Origin: an uncultured Erysipelotrichaceae bacterium | GTDB taxonomy: Bacteria; Bacillota_I; Bacilli_A; Erysipelotrichales; Erysipelotrichaceae | Length of the DNA: 57,901 nucleotides | Assembly (NCBI GenBank): GCA_946537255.1 | Contig: CAMNFS010000006.1 | Coordinates: forward strand, 1-57,901 | Reading direction: 5' to 3' | Notes under the pieces: generated by a model | The model's input: only the letters and a program-made list of their open reading frames with translations | Told to the model about the DNA's origin: nothing | Databases searched by the model: none | Shown here: piece by piece, positions 8,479 through 16,627 of the stretch | Layout of the letters: each line of letters opens with the position of its first letter | How positions within the stretch are numbered: the first letter of the stretch is position 1 | Made by a program: the position numbers and the translations under genes

Positions 8479-11400
8479 GCGTCAATTGTGGAAATCGTAA
8501 GCGTTGTTTCTTCCAGCACGTCCAGAAGCACCGATACCGTATCCAGGGAAGTGAACATCGTGACATTGTATTCCGTGCTGAGACGGCGGATCTTGGCGCC
8601 GTCGCTGGCTTCTGACATGGCGGAAGGATCCTGGGTATTGATCAGATAGGCAATATGACCCTGACGGATGGCATCGGGAATATCCTCGCTTCCTTCATTG
8701 ATCTTGTGCAGCACATGCGTGCGGATGCCGTTTTCCTTGAGGAAAGCAGCCGTACCGGGCGTTGCCTGAATATTGAAGCCAAGGTTGTAGAAGCGCCGTA
8801 TGAGCGGCAGTGCCTCTTCCTTGTCCTTGTTGGCAATTGTCGCAAATACCGTGCCATAATTCTTGAGCTTCGTGCCGCCGGCCTGAAGCGCCTTGTAAAG
8901 CGCGCGGTTGAGCTTGTCATCATAGCCGATCGCTTCTCCGGTGGATTTCATCTCCGGGGAAAGATACGCGTCAAGCCCCTTGATCTTGTTGAAGGAGAAC
9001 ACCGGAACCTTGACGTAATAGCGCTTCTTCTCATCCGGATACAGGGCGAAGATTCCCTGTTCCTTGAGACTCTTTCCAAGGATCACTTCGGTTGCGATAT
9101 CCGCCAGGGAATACCCCGTGGATTTGGACAGAAACGGTACGGTGCGGGAAGAGCGGGGATTGACCTCAATGATATAGACATTGTCATCCCGGTCCACAAT
9201 GAACTGAATATTGTACAGGCCGACGATGCCGATCCCAAGTCCGAGCTTCTTGGCGTACTGAAGAATGATTCCCTTTACCTTATCGGAAACACTGAAGGTC
9301 GGATAGACGGAAATACTGTCGCCGGAGTGAATGCCGGTGCGCTCCACAAGCTCCATAATGCCGGGGACAAACACATCCACCCCGTCACAGATCGCATCTA
9401 CCTCAAGCTCCTTGCCCTGAATGTAATGATCCACCAGAACCGGCTTGTCGGCGTCGATTTCCACGGCGGTGCGCAGATACTGGCGCAGGTGATTTTCATC
9501 CGCCACAATCTGCATGGCCCTTCCGCCAAGCACAAACGAGGGACGCACAAGGACCGGATACCCGATTTCCGCGGCGGCCTTTACACCGTCTTCAATATTG
9601 GTCACGGCCTTGCCCTGCGGCTGAGGGATATGGAGCTCCTTGAGAATCTTCTCGAAGCTGTCGCGGTTTTCCGCCTTTTCAATCGCTTCGCAGTCCGTTC
9701 CGATCAGCTTCACGCCCCGTTCCATGAGCGGCTGCGCCAGATTGATCGCGGTCTGTCCGCCAAGACTGCAGATCACGCCCTCCGGCTGTTCATAGTCAAT
9801 GATTTCCATGACATCCTCAGTCGTCAGGGGTTCGAAATAGAGCTTGTCCGCGGTCGTGTAGTCAGTGCTGACCGTTTCCGGATTGTTGTTTATGATAATG
9901 GCCTCATAGCCGCTGCGCCGGATGGTCTGTACCGCGTGTACGCTGGAGTAGTCAAATTCCACTCCCTGACCGATCCGGATCGGCCCGGCGCCGATGACAA
10001 TGACTTTCTTCCGGTCACTGAGCCTTGAGGCATTCTGTCCGGAATAGGAGGAATAGAGATAGGCAATGTATTTGCCCGTATGCAGGGTATCGACCATCGG
10101 AAATACCGGCGTGATCTTTTCCTGCTTGCGCATATGGTAGATTTCAATTTCTTTTTTCTTCCACAGCAGAGCGATTTCCCGGTCAGAGAAGCCCATGATC
10201 TTGGCCTGCTTCAGAATCTCAGGGTCATCGGGATGATCCCTGAGAACCGTCTCAAAGTCAACAATCTTCTTCAGTGACTCGAGAAACAGCGGCGTAATCA
10301 TGGTCAGCCGGTGCAGAGAATCAATGGACTCACCGCGTCTGAGAAGCTCCGCTGCCGCGAAGATGCCATCGGCCCGGAACTCTTTCAGATAGTCCCGCAG
10401 CTGCTCGGTTTTCTGATCATCGAATTTTGCGAGATGGAAATGACAGACACCGGTTTCCAGCGACCGCACGGATTTCAGAAAGCATTCCTCGAGAGTAGAG
10501 CCGATGCCCATGACCTCACCGGTTGCCTTCATCTGGGTGCCGAGCACATTGGGAGCCAGCGGGAACTTGTCAAACGGAAAACGCGGGAACTTCGCCACCA
10601 TATAATCGAGACTTGGTTCAATCGCGGCCGTTCCGCCGGCGACAGGAATATCCTCAAGCGCCATGCCTACGGCGATCTTGGCGGTGACTCTTGCGATCGG
10701 ATATCCGCTGGCCTTGGACGCAAGGGCAGAGGATCTCGATACCCGCGGATTGACCTCAATCAGATAGTACTCACTGGAATCAGGATTCAGAGCGAACTGC
10801 ACGTTGCAGCCGCCTTCGATCTGAAGCTCGCGGATAATGCGGATGGCACTGTCATTGAGCATTTTCAGATCATGATCATTCAGAGAAAGAATCGGAGCGA
10901 CGACAATACTGTCACCGGTATGCACACCGACCGGATCCACGTTCTCCATGCCGCAGATCGTGATGGCATGGTCATTGGAGTCCCGCATGACCTCAAACTC
11001 AATTTCCTTATAGCCCTTGACGGATTTTTCAATCAGCACCTGATGGACAGGCGACAGCCGGAACGCGTTGATTCCTGTTTCCACCAGTTCCTTTTCATTA
11101 TTCGCGAATCCTCCGCCGGTTCCGCCAAGCGTGAACGCGGGTCTCAGAACAACCGGATAGCCGATCCTCTCCGCGGCCGCCTTCGCCTCTTCCAGGGAAT
11201 AGGTGATTTCAGATGGAATGACCGGCTCATGAATGGACTGGCACATTTCCTTGAACAGTTCTCTGTCCTCCGCCCGTTCAATACTGCGGCTGCTCGTTCC
11301 CAGCAGCTCTACGCCGCATTCCTTCAGAATGCCCTTCTTCTCCAGCTGGATCGCGAGATTCAGACCGGTCTGGCCGCCAATGCCCGGAACAATCGCGTCC

Positions 11401-11648
11401 GGACGTTCATAGCGCAGAATTCTGGCAATATATTCAAGAGTCAGAGGTTCCATGTAAACCTTATCCGCAATGGAAGTATCCGTCATGATGGTTGCCGGAT
11501 TGGAGTTGCACAGAATCACCTGATACCCTTCTTCCTTGAGCGCCAGGCATGCCTGCGTTCCGGCATAGTCAAACTCCGCGGCCTGGCCGATCACGATCGG
11601 GCCTGAACCAATGATCAGAATCTTCTTAATGTCTGTTCGTTTTGCCAT
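8475..11648 (-). CDS. carB: Carbamoyl-phosphate synthase large subunit
   Basis: The 1057-residue CarB has two homologous ATP-grasp halves and a C-terminal MGS-like allosteric domain (about 935-1057). N-half markers are KKILIIGSGPIVIGQAAEFD and GGTGGGFANNEKEL; C-half markers are VIVIGAGPIRIGQGVEFDYS and YIIEVNPRSSRTVPF. The start at 11648 has AAGGAGGAATT just upstream; the longer open frame is unlikely. It normally receives ammonia from the glutaminase CarA, but no carA is present between pyrC and carB or elsewhere in the window. It either pairs with a CarA encoded elsewhere or uses free ammonia. Confidence 0.97.
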   Translation of the reverse strand: MAKRTDIKKILIIGSGPIVIGQAAEFDYAGTQACLALKEEGYQVILCNSNPATIMTDTSIADKVYMEPLTLEYIARILRYERPDAIVPGIGGQTGLNLAIQLEKKGILKECGVELLGTSSRSIERAEDRELFKEMCQSIHEPVIPSEITYSLEEAKAAAERIGYPVVLRPAFTLGGTGGGFANNEKELVETGINAFRLSPVHQVLIEKSVKGYKEIEFEVMRDSNDHAITICGMENVDPVGVHTGDSIVVAPILSLNDHDLKMLNDSAIRIIRELQIEGGCNVQFALNPDSSEYYLIEVNPRVSRSSALASKASGYPIARVTAKIAVGMALEDIPVAGGTAAIEPSLDYMVAKFPRFPFDKFPLAPNVLGTQMKATGEVMGIGSTLEECFLKSVRSLETGVCHFHLAKFDDQKTEQLRDYLKEFRADGIFAAAELLRRGESIDSLHRLTMITPLFLESLKKIVDFETVLRDHPDDPEILKQAKIMGFSDREIALLWKKKEIEIYHMRKQEKITPVFPMVDTLHTGKYIAYLYSSYSGQNASRLSDRKKVIVIGAGPIRIGQGVEFDYSSVHAVQTIRRSGYEAIIINNNPETVSTDYTTADKLYFEPLTTEDVMEIIDYEQPEGVICSLGGQTAINLAQPLMERGVKLIGTDCEAIEKAENRDSFEKILKELHIPQPQGKAVTNIEDGVKAAAEIGYPVLVRPSFVLGGRAMQIVADENHLRQYLRTAVEIDADKPVLVDHYIQGKELEVDAICDGVDVFVPGIMELVERTGIHSGDSISVYPTFSVSDKVKGIILQYAKKLGLGIGIVGLYNIQFIVDRDDNVYIIEVNPRSSRTVPFLSKSTGYSLADIATEVILGKSLKEQGIFALYPDEKKRYYVKVPVFSFNKIKGLDAYLSPEMKSTGEAIGYDDKLNRALYKALQAGGTKLKNYGTVFATIANKDKEEALPLIRRFYNLGFNIQATPGTAAFLKENGIRTHVLHKINEGSEDIPDAIRQGHIAYLINTQDPSAMSEASDGAKIRRLSTEYNVTMFTSLDTVSVLLDVLEETTLTISTIDA

Positions 11649-11661
11649 TGCAAATTCCTCC

Positions 11662-12813
11662 TTATTTTCTGTAAACGGTCCGGCCGTCCACGACGGTTTC
11701 CAGACACGTTCCATATACTTTCCATCCCGCAAACGGCGTTGCCTTGCCTTTGGATACAAACTCCCGCGGATCAATCACCCGTTCCGTTTCCAGATCATAG
11801 ATGCAGTAATCCCCATCAGACAGGGGAATGCCGAACCGCTTCCTGGGGTTGTACACGATAAGATCCAGAAGTTTTTCCATGGAAATCACACCGGGCTTCA
11901 CCAGAAAGGTATAAAGCAAAGGGAATGCCGTTTCGATGCCGCTGATGCCGAACGCGCTCCCTGCCAGCCCGCGGCTTTTTTCTTCTTCGCTGTGAGGCGC
12001 GTGGTCCGTGGCGATCATGTCAATCGTTCCATCCCTGACGCCCTCGATCAGCGCTTCTCTGTCTTCCCTTGCCCGCAAGGGTGGATTCATCTTGAACCGG
12101 CCCTCTTCCTGCAGATCATTTTCATCCAGAAGCAGATAATGCGGCGCGGTTTCACAGGTGATATTCACTCCTTCTCTTTTTGCCCTGCTGATCAGAGCGA
12201 CGCTTTCCTTTGTGGATATATGACAGACGTGGTAGGCACAGCCGGTTTCACGGCTGAGTTCAATATCCCTTTCAATCTGTTTCCATTCGCTTTCCGAGCA
12301 GATGCCTTTATGACCGTGTGTTTCCGCGTAGATGCCATCGTGAATATAACCGCCGTGAAGCAGCTCATTGACCTCGCAGTGCGCTGTCACAATCTTTCCC
12401 AGTGAAGCCGATATCCGCATCGCTTCCCTCATCATCTGAGCGCTCTGCACCCCATGACCGTCATCCGAGAAGGCAACGCAGCTGTCCTTGAGACCAGCCA
12501 GATCCGCAAGTTCCTTCCCCTCTTCATTGACAGTGATCGCGGCGTAGGGATAGACATGAATCACGGCATCCCGGTCAATCAGATCCTGTTCCGCCTTCAT
12601 ATGGGCGGGCGAATCCGGAACCGGATTCAGATTGGGCATCGGACAGACAGCTGTATAGCCGCCGGCCGCGGCTGCCAGCGTTCCCGACGCAATCGTTTCC
12701 TTATAAGAAAAACCCGGTTCTCGCAGATGCACATGCACATCGCAAAAACCGGGAAAACGAACAGTGCCGGGTCTTCTTTCTTCTGTACTGTGTATCACCT
12801 TCGGCTGTGTCAT
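11662..12813 (-). CDS. pyrC: Dihydroorotase
   Basis: A 383-residue class I dihydroorotase that cyclises carbamoyl-aspartate. It has the metal-binding DVHVHLREPG (about 24-33), GGYTAVCPMPNL, the metal-ligand histidines in HCEVNEL and HVCHIS, and the catalytic ATDHAPH (about 290-296). The ATG at 12813 has AGAAGGAGG upstream; a TTG six codons earlier is less likely. It is the first gene of the pyr operon. Its ribosome binding site lies inside a leader hairpin that could mask it. Confidence 0.95.
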   Translation of the reverse strand: MTQPKVIHSTEERRPGTVRFPGFCDVHVHLREPGFSYKETIASGTLAAAAGGYTAVCPMPNLNPVPDSPAHMKAEQDLIDRDAVIHVYPYAAITVNEEGKELADLAGLKDSCVAFSDDGHGVQSAQMMREAMRISASLGKIVTAHCEVNELLHGGYIHDGIYAETHGHKGICSESEWKQIERDIELSRETGCAYHVCHISTKESVALISRAKREGVNITCETAPHYLLLDENDLQEEGRFKMNPPLRAREDREALIEGVRDGTIDMIATDHAPHSEEEKSRGLAGSAFGISGIETAFPLLYTFLVKPGVISMEKLLDLIVYNPRKRFGIPLSDGDYCIYDLETERVIDPREFVSKGKATPFAGWKVYGTCLETVVDGRTVYRK

Positions 12814-12822
12814 CGTATTCCT

Positions 12823-12958
12823 CCTTCTCAAGAAAGAAGGACCTCATCTTATGACAAGGTCCGTTTCCTCCTAAAAATCAGCAGGCATAACCGCTGTTGT
12901 ATCTCTTTCCGGGGTCGATCTTGTCGATATCTCGTATCGATTTAAAGATTTCCTTAGT
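12823..12958 (-). promoter_or_regulatory. pyr operon leader with attenuator-like hairpins
   Basis: The roughly 130-nt 5' leader holds several structures on the minus strand. A 10-bp hairpin at 12862-12839 (GGACCTTGTC/GATGAGGTCC, two GU pairs) is followed by TTCTTTCTT and looks like a terminator. Overlapping it by two bases, CCTTCT/AGAAGG (12840-12823) can pair so as to hide the pyrC Shine-Dalgarno. Further upstream, TCGATA/TATCGA forms a small hairpin. I see no convincing PyrR-binding consensus and no pyrR gene here, so the ligand or protein that senses pyrimidines is unknown. Attenuation is inferred from the folds. Confidence 0.5.
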
Positions 12959-12987
12959 ATACTACACTGTTTCCTGCCTGCTTTCAA
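12959..12987 (-). promoter_or_regulatory. Sigma-A promoter of the pyr operon
   Basis: TTGAAA (12987-12982), a 17-nt spacer and TAGTAT (12964-12959) form a good housekeeping promoter about 145 nt upstream of pyrC. The same hexamers with the same spacing occur before lysA. Confidence 0.75.
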
Positions 12988-13087
12988 CCAGAAAACCATG
13001 TCCGTTTTTTCTTCTGATTCCTGTGCCTGTCACGGAACGCTGCCAGCCGTCTGAATCAGGGGGTTCCTGAATGTCACATTTCCTTTA

Positions 13088-13116
13088 TTGATTTATTTTT
13101 CCCCGGCTCTTACAAT
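13088..13116 (+). promoter_or_regulatory. Sigma-A promoter of the HU gene
   Basis: TTGATT (13088-13093), 17 nt, TACAAT (13111-13116), about 35 nt upstream of the HU start codon. Confidence 0.75.
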
Positions 13117-13150
13117 GGAAGGGCTTTCAGGTGGGGGAGGAACAAGAACT

Positions 13151-13444
13151 ATGAATAAAACAATCCTGGTGAAATCCAGAAAAGACATTGTCGACCGGCT
13201 CGCAGAAAATCTCGGCATCACCAAGAAGGACGCGGAAGCCGCGGTGACGGAAGTATTCGCGGAAATAACCGAAACACTCGCCGACAACGGAGAACTGAAT
13301 ATTCCCGGTTTCGGAAAATTCGAAGTCAAAACCCGTGCCGCAAGAACCGGAATCAATCCTGCGACCAGGGAACAGATTCAGATCCCGGAATCCAGGACAC
13401 CTGCTTTCAGACCTGCCAAGGCACTCAAGGAAGCTGTAAAGTAA
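13151..13444 (+). CDS. hup: HU-family nucleoid protein
   Basis: This 97-residue histone-like protein carries the family helices (KSRKDIVDRLAENLGITKKDAEAAV) and the saddle and arm motif GFGKFEVKTRAARTGINP with the conserved proline-containing tip, then EIQIPESRTPAFRPAKALKEAV at the end. HU binds and bends DNA without sequence specificity. The start is set by GGGGGAGGAAC before the ATG at 13151; upstream in-frame codons lie in the promoter. It has its own promoter and a perfect terminator, so it is a single-gene unit. Confidence 0.94.
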   Translation: MNKTILVKSRKDIVDRLAENLGITKKDAEAAVTEVFAEITETLADNGELNIPGFGKFEVKTRAARTGINPATREQIQIPESRTPAFRPAKALKEAVK

Positions 13445-13470
13445 GTCAAATTCAGAGAAGAAAGCGAGTG

Positions 13471-13491
13471 AGCCGCGCCACGCGGCTTTTT
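13471..13491 (+). terminator. Terminator of the HU gene
   Basis: A perfect 7-bp stem AGCCGCG/CGCGGCT with a CCA loop is followed by TTTTT, 26 nt after the HU stop. Confidence 0.9.
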
Positions 13492-13520
13492 ATCTGTGAA
13501 AGGAATACGAAAGCAGGCAG

Positions 13521-13560
13521 GTTTCCTGTTCAGAACCTTTCAGGAAACGGGTATGATAAT
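13521..13560 (+). promoter_or_regulatory. Putative operator/promoter of the CARF-HEPN cassette
   Basis: A perfect inverted repeat with 8-nt arms, GTTTCCTG (13521-13528) and CAGGAAAC (13541-13548), lies just upstream of a -10-like TATGATAAT (13552-13560). No good -35 is visible. The geometry fits an operator for a dimeric regulator overlapping the -35 region. A second imperfect hairpin (AAGGCC...GGCCTT, 13580-13612) lies in the presumed 5' leader. Confidence 0.4.
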
Positions 13561-13652
13561 ACTGTCCGTTTCTGATGGAAGGCCTGACATCTTCCGGAAA
13601 CAGATCCGGCCTTTCATAAGGCTGAAGGAAAAGAACGAAAGGAAGCACTGAA

Positions 13653-15539
13653 ATGACCTATAATCTTTTATTTGCGTCTTTGAACGCTGGGGAAAAGGAT
13701 GCGCCGATCCGCTATTACGGCTGCAGTGACGGCACGAAAAGAAGATATGCCGATGCCGTGTTTTCAGCGGAAGCCACCGTGAAGTATTTTCTTTCCACTG
13801 TGCATATCAATGAAATCATGGTTCTTGGACCGGCCGACACCTGCCAGGAGGATGAGAATAAAAAACTGTATCAGATCGAGGATGGAAGAAGCTTCTTCCA
13901 GAGTGATCCGAAGACGCTTTCCGCATTCCAGCTGTTCCGCTGCCGGCTCGCGCAGTTTCTGGATGGAATTCATGATGACTCATTGGCGGAAGCCGACGGT
14001 CTGTCCCAGGAAGAGATGACAGAGGCGGAAGCGTTTGTCAGAGCGTTTTACGCGGAACATTCGGAGGATCCGGAACAGCGGAAATTCAGCCGCTTCTTTG
14101 ACCGGCTCGCCAATGATTCCGCCCTGTTTGATGAACTGAAGGACCGGCTTCCGGAAGCCCTTCCCGCCGCAAAGGAAAAGAAGACACTTTACATGAACTG
14201 GCTGAAGGACTTCCTGTACCGGAATCTGCGGGATTCCGGCCGGCTGGAGATTCTGGAGGAAAACGAAACCGCGGCCATCCGTCTGGTTCCATCTTCCGCG
14301 GATGGCTTCGCTGATCTTCCGGTCAGATCGTTTCTTGAGACCGGCAAGACGATGAGTTCATCCATTGCGGAATCCATTCACATCTATGTCGCCCTCGACA
14401 GCAACGATATTTCCAACAGCCTTCTGATGATCGGGGTGATGGACATCATCGACATGTTCAGCGGCAGCGTTGAAATCACGCAGATATGCACAGTGACCAA
14501 CGCGGACTACCGGCTGGCCGGGAGAATCCGTGATAATTCCGATGTCTACCGAATGAGCGAACTGGTTTCCGCGACCGATACCTTTCTCAGATACGGCAAG
14601 GCGGATCAGATCGTAGACTGCTGGGAACGGACCGCCTCCAAAAATGAACAGGTGGATAAGATGGTCTACGCGATGCGCCGCATCGATACCGGCCTGTCGC
14701 TTTGCAGCGTGGGAGAGATCGTAAGGGGCATCTCTGATCTGCGCAAGCTGTTTCAGAACGGGTTTGACCTTTCCGCCTGCGATCCTGCCAGTAAGCTCTT
14801 CATCCTGATGTCGGAGGGGATCAGAGAAGACTATGGACGGCTTGTGACCGCCAGTGACGCCGGTTTTATCGATGTGGTCAGATGGGCGAATTCCAAAGGC
14901 TTCTACCAGCAGTGCCTGACGCTGATTGAGGCGAAGGCCCCGCAGGATATGGTCTTCCGTGGCATGTTCTATTACTGCAATGACGAAAAGGACAAGGCAC
15001 ATGTCACGGAGCTGTTTGCCAGAAAGCGCAATATGCTGCCGAGACAGCAGTATTACCTGATGGAAGATCCGGATCATTTCTTCTACAAGAACTACTTCCG
15101 TTTTCCCAATCCTCCAAGAACCATTGAACAGCAGCGGGGAAACGCGAAGGCGCTCCTTTCCTGCCTGGAAAACAGTGACCCGGATTCCCTGACCGGGTAC
15201 ACCGTCTGTGATGACCGGCAGATTCTGGAAGACCTCCTGTTTGCCTACCTGCATATCAGCAAAGTGCGCAATACGACCAACCACGCCGAGAATGATGAAG
15301 GAACTTCCGAATCTCTGTTCTCCCATGACCGGGATCTCAGTGAAAAACTGGTTGAGATTACGGAAAGCATCGACTATTTCATTCAGTGCTATGACAAAGT
15401 ATACAAGGCGTGCGAAGGAAAGAATCCCACGGTCATAAGAGTGACCTGCGATGAAGTAATATCCTCCGCCCGCTTTCTCGAAAAAAGAGAACGGAGAGAA
15501 GCACGGGAAAAAGACGAGAAGCCGTCCGGAAACCGATAA
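13653..15539 (+). CDS. CARF-like/HEPN putative RNase (TM1812/Csx1-like), orphan
   Basis: A 628-residue soluble protein. The N-terminus (NLLFASLNAGEKDAPIRYYG, then AEATVKYFLS and INEIMVLGPADTC) resembles the Rossmann-like start of TM1812/Csx1-type CARF proteins. A second CARF-like strand-loop, HIYVALDSNDISNS (about 242-255), sits where the family has its nucleotide-contacting DxTHG-type motif. The C-terminal helical part has RNTTNH (R539-x4-H544), the catalytic Rx4-6H motif of HEPN ribonucleases. In known systems a CARF domain senses a cyclic oligonucleotide and activates the HEPN RNase. No cas gene or CRISPR array is in the window. It is cotranscribed with the zinc-ribbon gene 19 nt downstream. 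The CARF call is by pattern only and could be wrong; the HEPN motif is seen directly. Confidence 0.6.
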   Translation: MTYNLLFASLNAGEKDAPIRYYGCSDGTKRRYADAVFSAEATVKYFLSTVHINEIMVLGPADTCQEDENKKLYQIEDGRSFFQSDPKTLSAFQLFRCRLAQFLDGIHDDSLAEADGLSQEEMTEAEAFVRAFYAEHSEDPEQRKFSRFFDRLANDSALFDELKDRLPEALPAAKEKKTLYMNWLKDFLYRNLRDSGRLEILEENETAAIRLVPSSADGFADLPVRSFLETGKTMSSSIAESIHIYVALDSNDISNSLLMIGVMDIIDMFSGSVEITQICTVTNADYRLAGRIRDNSDVYRMSELVSATDTFLRYGKADQIVDCWERTASKNEQVDKMVYAMRRIDTGLSLCSVGEIVRGISDLRKLFQNGFDLSACDPASKLFILMSEGIREDYGRLVTASDAGFIDVVRWANSKGFYQQCLTLIEAKAPQDMVFRGMFYYCNDEKDKAHVTELFARKRNMLPRQQYYLMEDPDHFFYKNYFRFPNPPRTIEQQRGNAKALLSCLENSDPDSLTGYTVCDDRQILEDLLFAYLHISKVRNTTNHAENDEGTSESLFSHDRDLSEKLVEITESIDYFIQCYDKVYKACEGKNPTVIRVTCDEVISSARFLEKRERREAREKDEKPSGNR

Positions 15540-15558
15540 AAGCTGAAAGAGGAATGAA

Positions 15559-16587
15559 ATGAATCTGAAACCCGGAGATGAAATCACCTTTGAACACCCA
15601 CAGCTGCGTCTTGGATATGTCAGTGAACTGTATGATCAGGTCAGAGATTCATCCGCGCCGAAGCAGCTCGATCTTCTGAACCGGTGGTTTCCCGGTCTCT
15701 TTCTGAAGGAGAGACAGAGCGATGGAACCGTCAAGGAACTGCCGGAATACATCGACAGGGAACGCATGATTTACGTGACCCGCTACCATGGCCGTCTCTA
15801 CCTTGGCTCAGAACCCAGGGTTACCCAGATTGCCGGCCGGCTGATCGGCACCGCCTCCAGCAATCAGGAAAAGGAACGGCTGGCGGGTGAGTATATTCAG
15901 AAAAACACAGCTCGAAGGCTGCTGGGAGAAATCGAGCTTCTGCCGGCATTTCTGGAACATACGGAAGCCATGATTGACGAACTGAATGAAACACAGAAGA
16001 AACAGTTTCATTATCTGATCTATATGTTCGCTCTCGCCACGGCGGATGACTGGTATGCCCGTACGGTCTATGAACGCGATGAAGAACTCTACGCCATGGA
16101 TGAAGAGGTCTTTGATTCCGTGATCTACAATGCCTTCTTTCAGATCACCCGCTATGACCATGAAGGTCTTGTGTACGGGTTTGCCTGGCTTCTGCTCGGA
16201 AGTCTTCTGAGAAATCAGTGCGGACGCCTCACCCGGACATTCGACAGTTCCTTTGTGCCGCTGTTCCGTCATTTCAGCGAGGACGGCAGTCTGCAGAGTT
16301 CGCTTCACTATCTCATTGCCCCGCAGGATTTTGAGCATTATTATACCGGCGATGACTGTGATCAGCGCTTTCCCGGATATGAGTGGTACTGTGACAGCTG
16401 TCATGCCCATCTCAATGAACAGCCCGGATTCGATGACCATCTGGAATTCTGGCAGTGCCGGGCATGCGGATCCATCAATCCGATTTCCGAGTCAGAAGTC
16501 TATGATTCAGAAGAACACTGGCGTCTTTCTCAGAAAACATCTTCACAAGAAAAGGAAGAATCATCGGAGACAACTGGTTCTGAATGA
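15559..16587 (+). CDS. Zinc-ribbon protein of unknown function, partner of CARF-HEPN
   Basis: A 342-residue protein I do not recognise. An N-terminal basic/acidic mixed region (about 1-110) precedes a helical middle (about 115-250, with AMIDELNETQKKQFHYLIYMF and LLLGSLLRNQCGRLTRTF). The C-terminal zinc ribbon has paired cysteines (WYCDSC near 276-281 and CRAC near 304-307) with LNEQPGFDDH between. The last 30 residues are acidic and low in complexity. Similar cysteine pairs occur in small clostridial phage and plasmid proteins. It starts 19 nt after the CARF-HEPN stop with GAGG before the ATG. The pairing suggests a nucleic-acid-binding accessory or regulator, but that is inference. Confidence 0.6.
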   Translation: MNLKPGDEITFEHPQLRLGYVSELYDQVRDSSAPKQLDLLNRWFPGLFLKERQSDGTVKELPEYIDRERMIYVTRYHGRLYLGSEPRVTQIAGRLIGTASSNQEKERLAGEYIQKNTARRLLGEIELLPAFLEHTEAMIDELNETQKKQFHYLIYMFALATADDWYARTVYERDEELYAMDEEVFDSVIYNAFFQITRYDHEGLVYGFAWLLLGSLLRNQCGRLTRTFDSSFVPLFRHFSEDGSLQSSLHYLIAPQDFEHYYTGDDCDQRFPGYEWYCDSCHAHLNEQPGFDDHLEFWQCRACGSINPISESEVYDSEEHWRLSQKTSSQEKEESSETTGSE

Positions 16588-16597
16588 TTCTTCCCCT

Positions 16598-16627
16598 GTG
16601 CAGCTGTATCAAATGGCTGCGCTTTTT
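16598..16627 (+). terminator. Terminator of the CARF-HEPN cassette
   Basis: Stem GTGCAGC/GCTGCGC (one GU pair) with an 11-nt loop is followed by TTTTT, 10 nt beyond the zinc-ribbon gene stop. Confidence 0.75.

Noticed and set aside
10311..11606. Long plus-strand frame antisense to carB
   Set aside because: carB is unmistakable on the minus strand over the same bases; the frame has no domain or start signal.
12831..12990. PyrR-binding loop in the pyr leader
   Set aside because: I looked for the conserved GAGAGG-type loop in the leader and found only partial, unconvincing matches; no pyrR gene is present in the window.
13445..16600. CRISPR array near the CARF-HEPN gene
   Set aside because: No series of equal-length direct repeats with unique spacers is present here or in the rest of the window.
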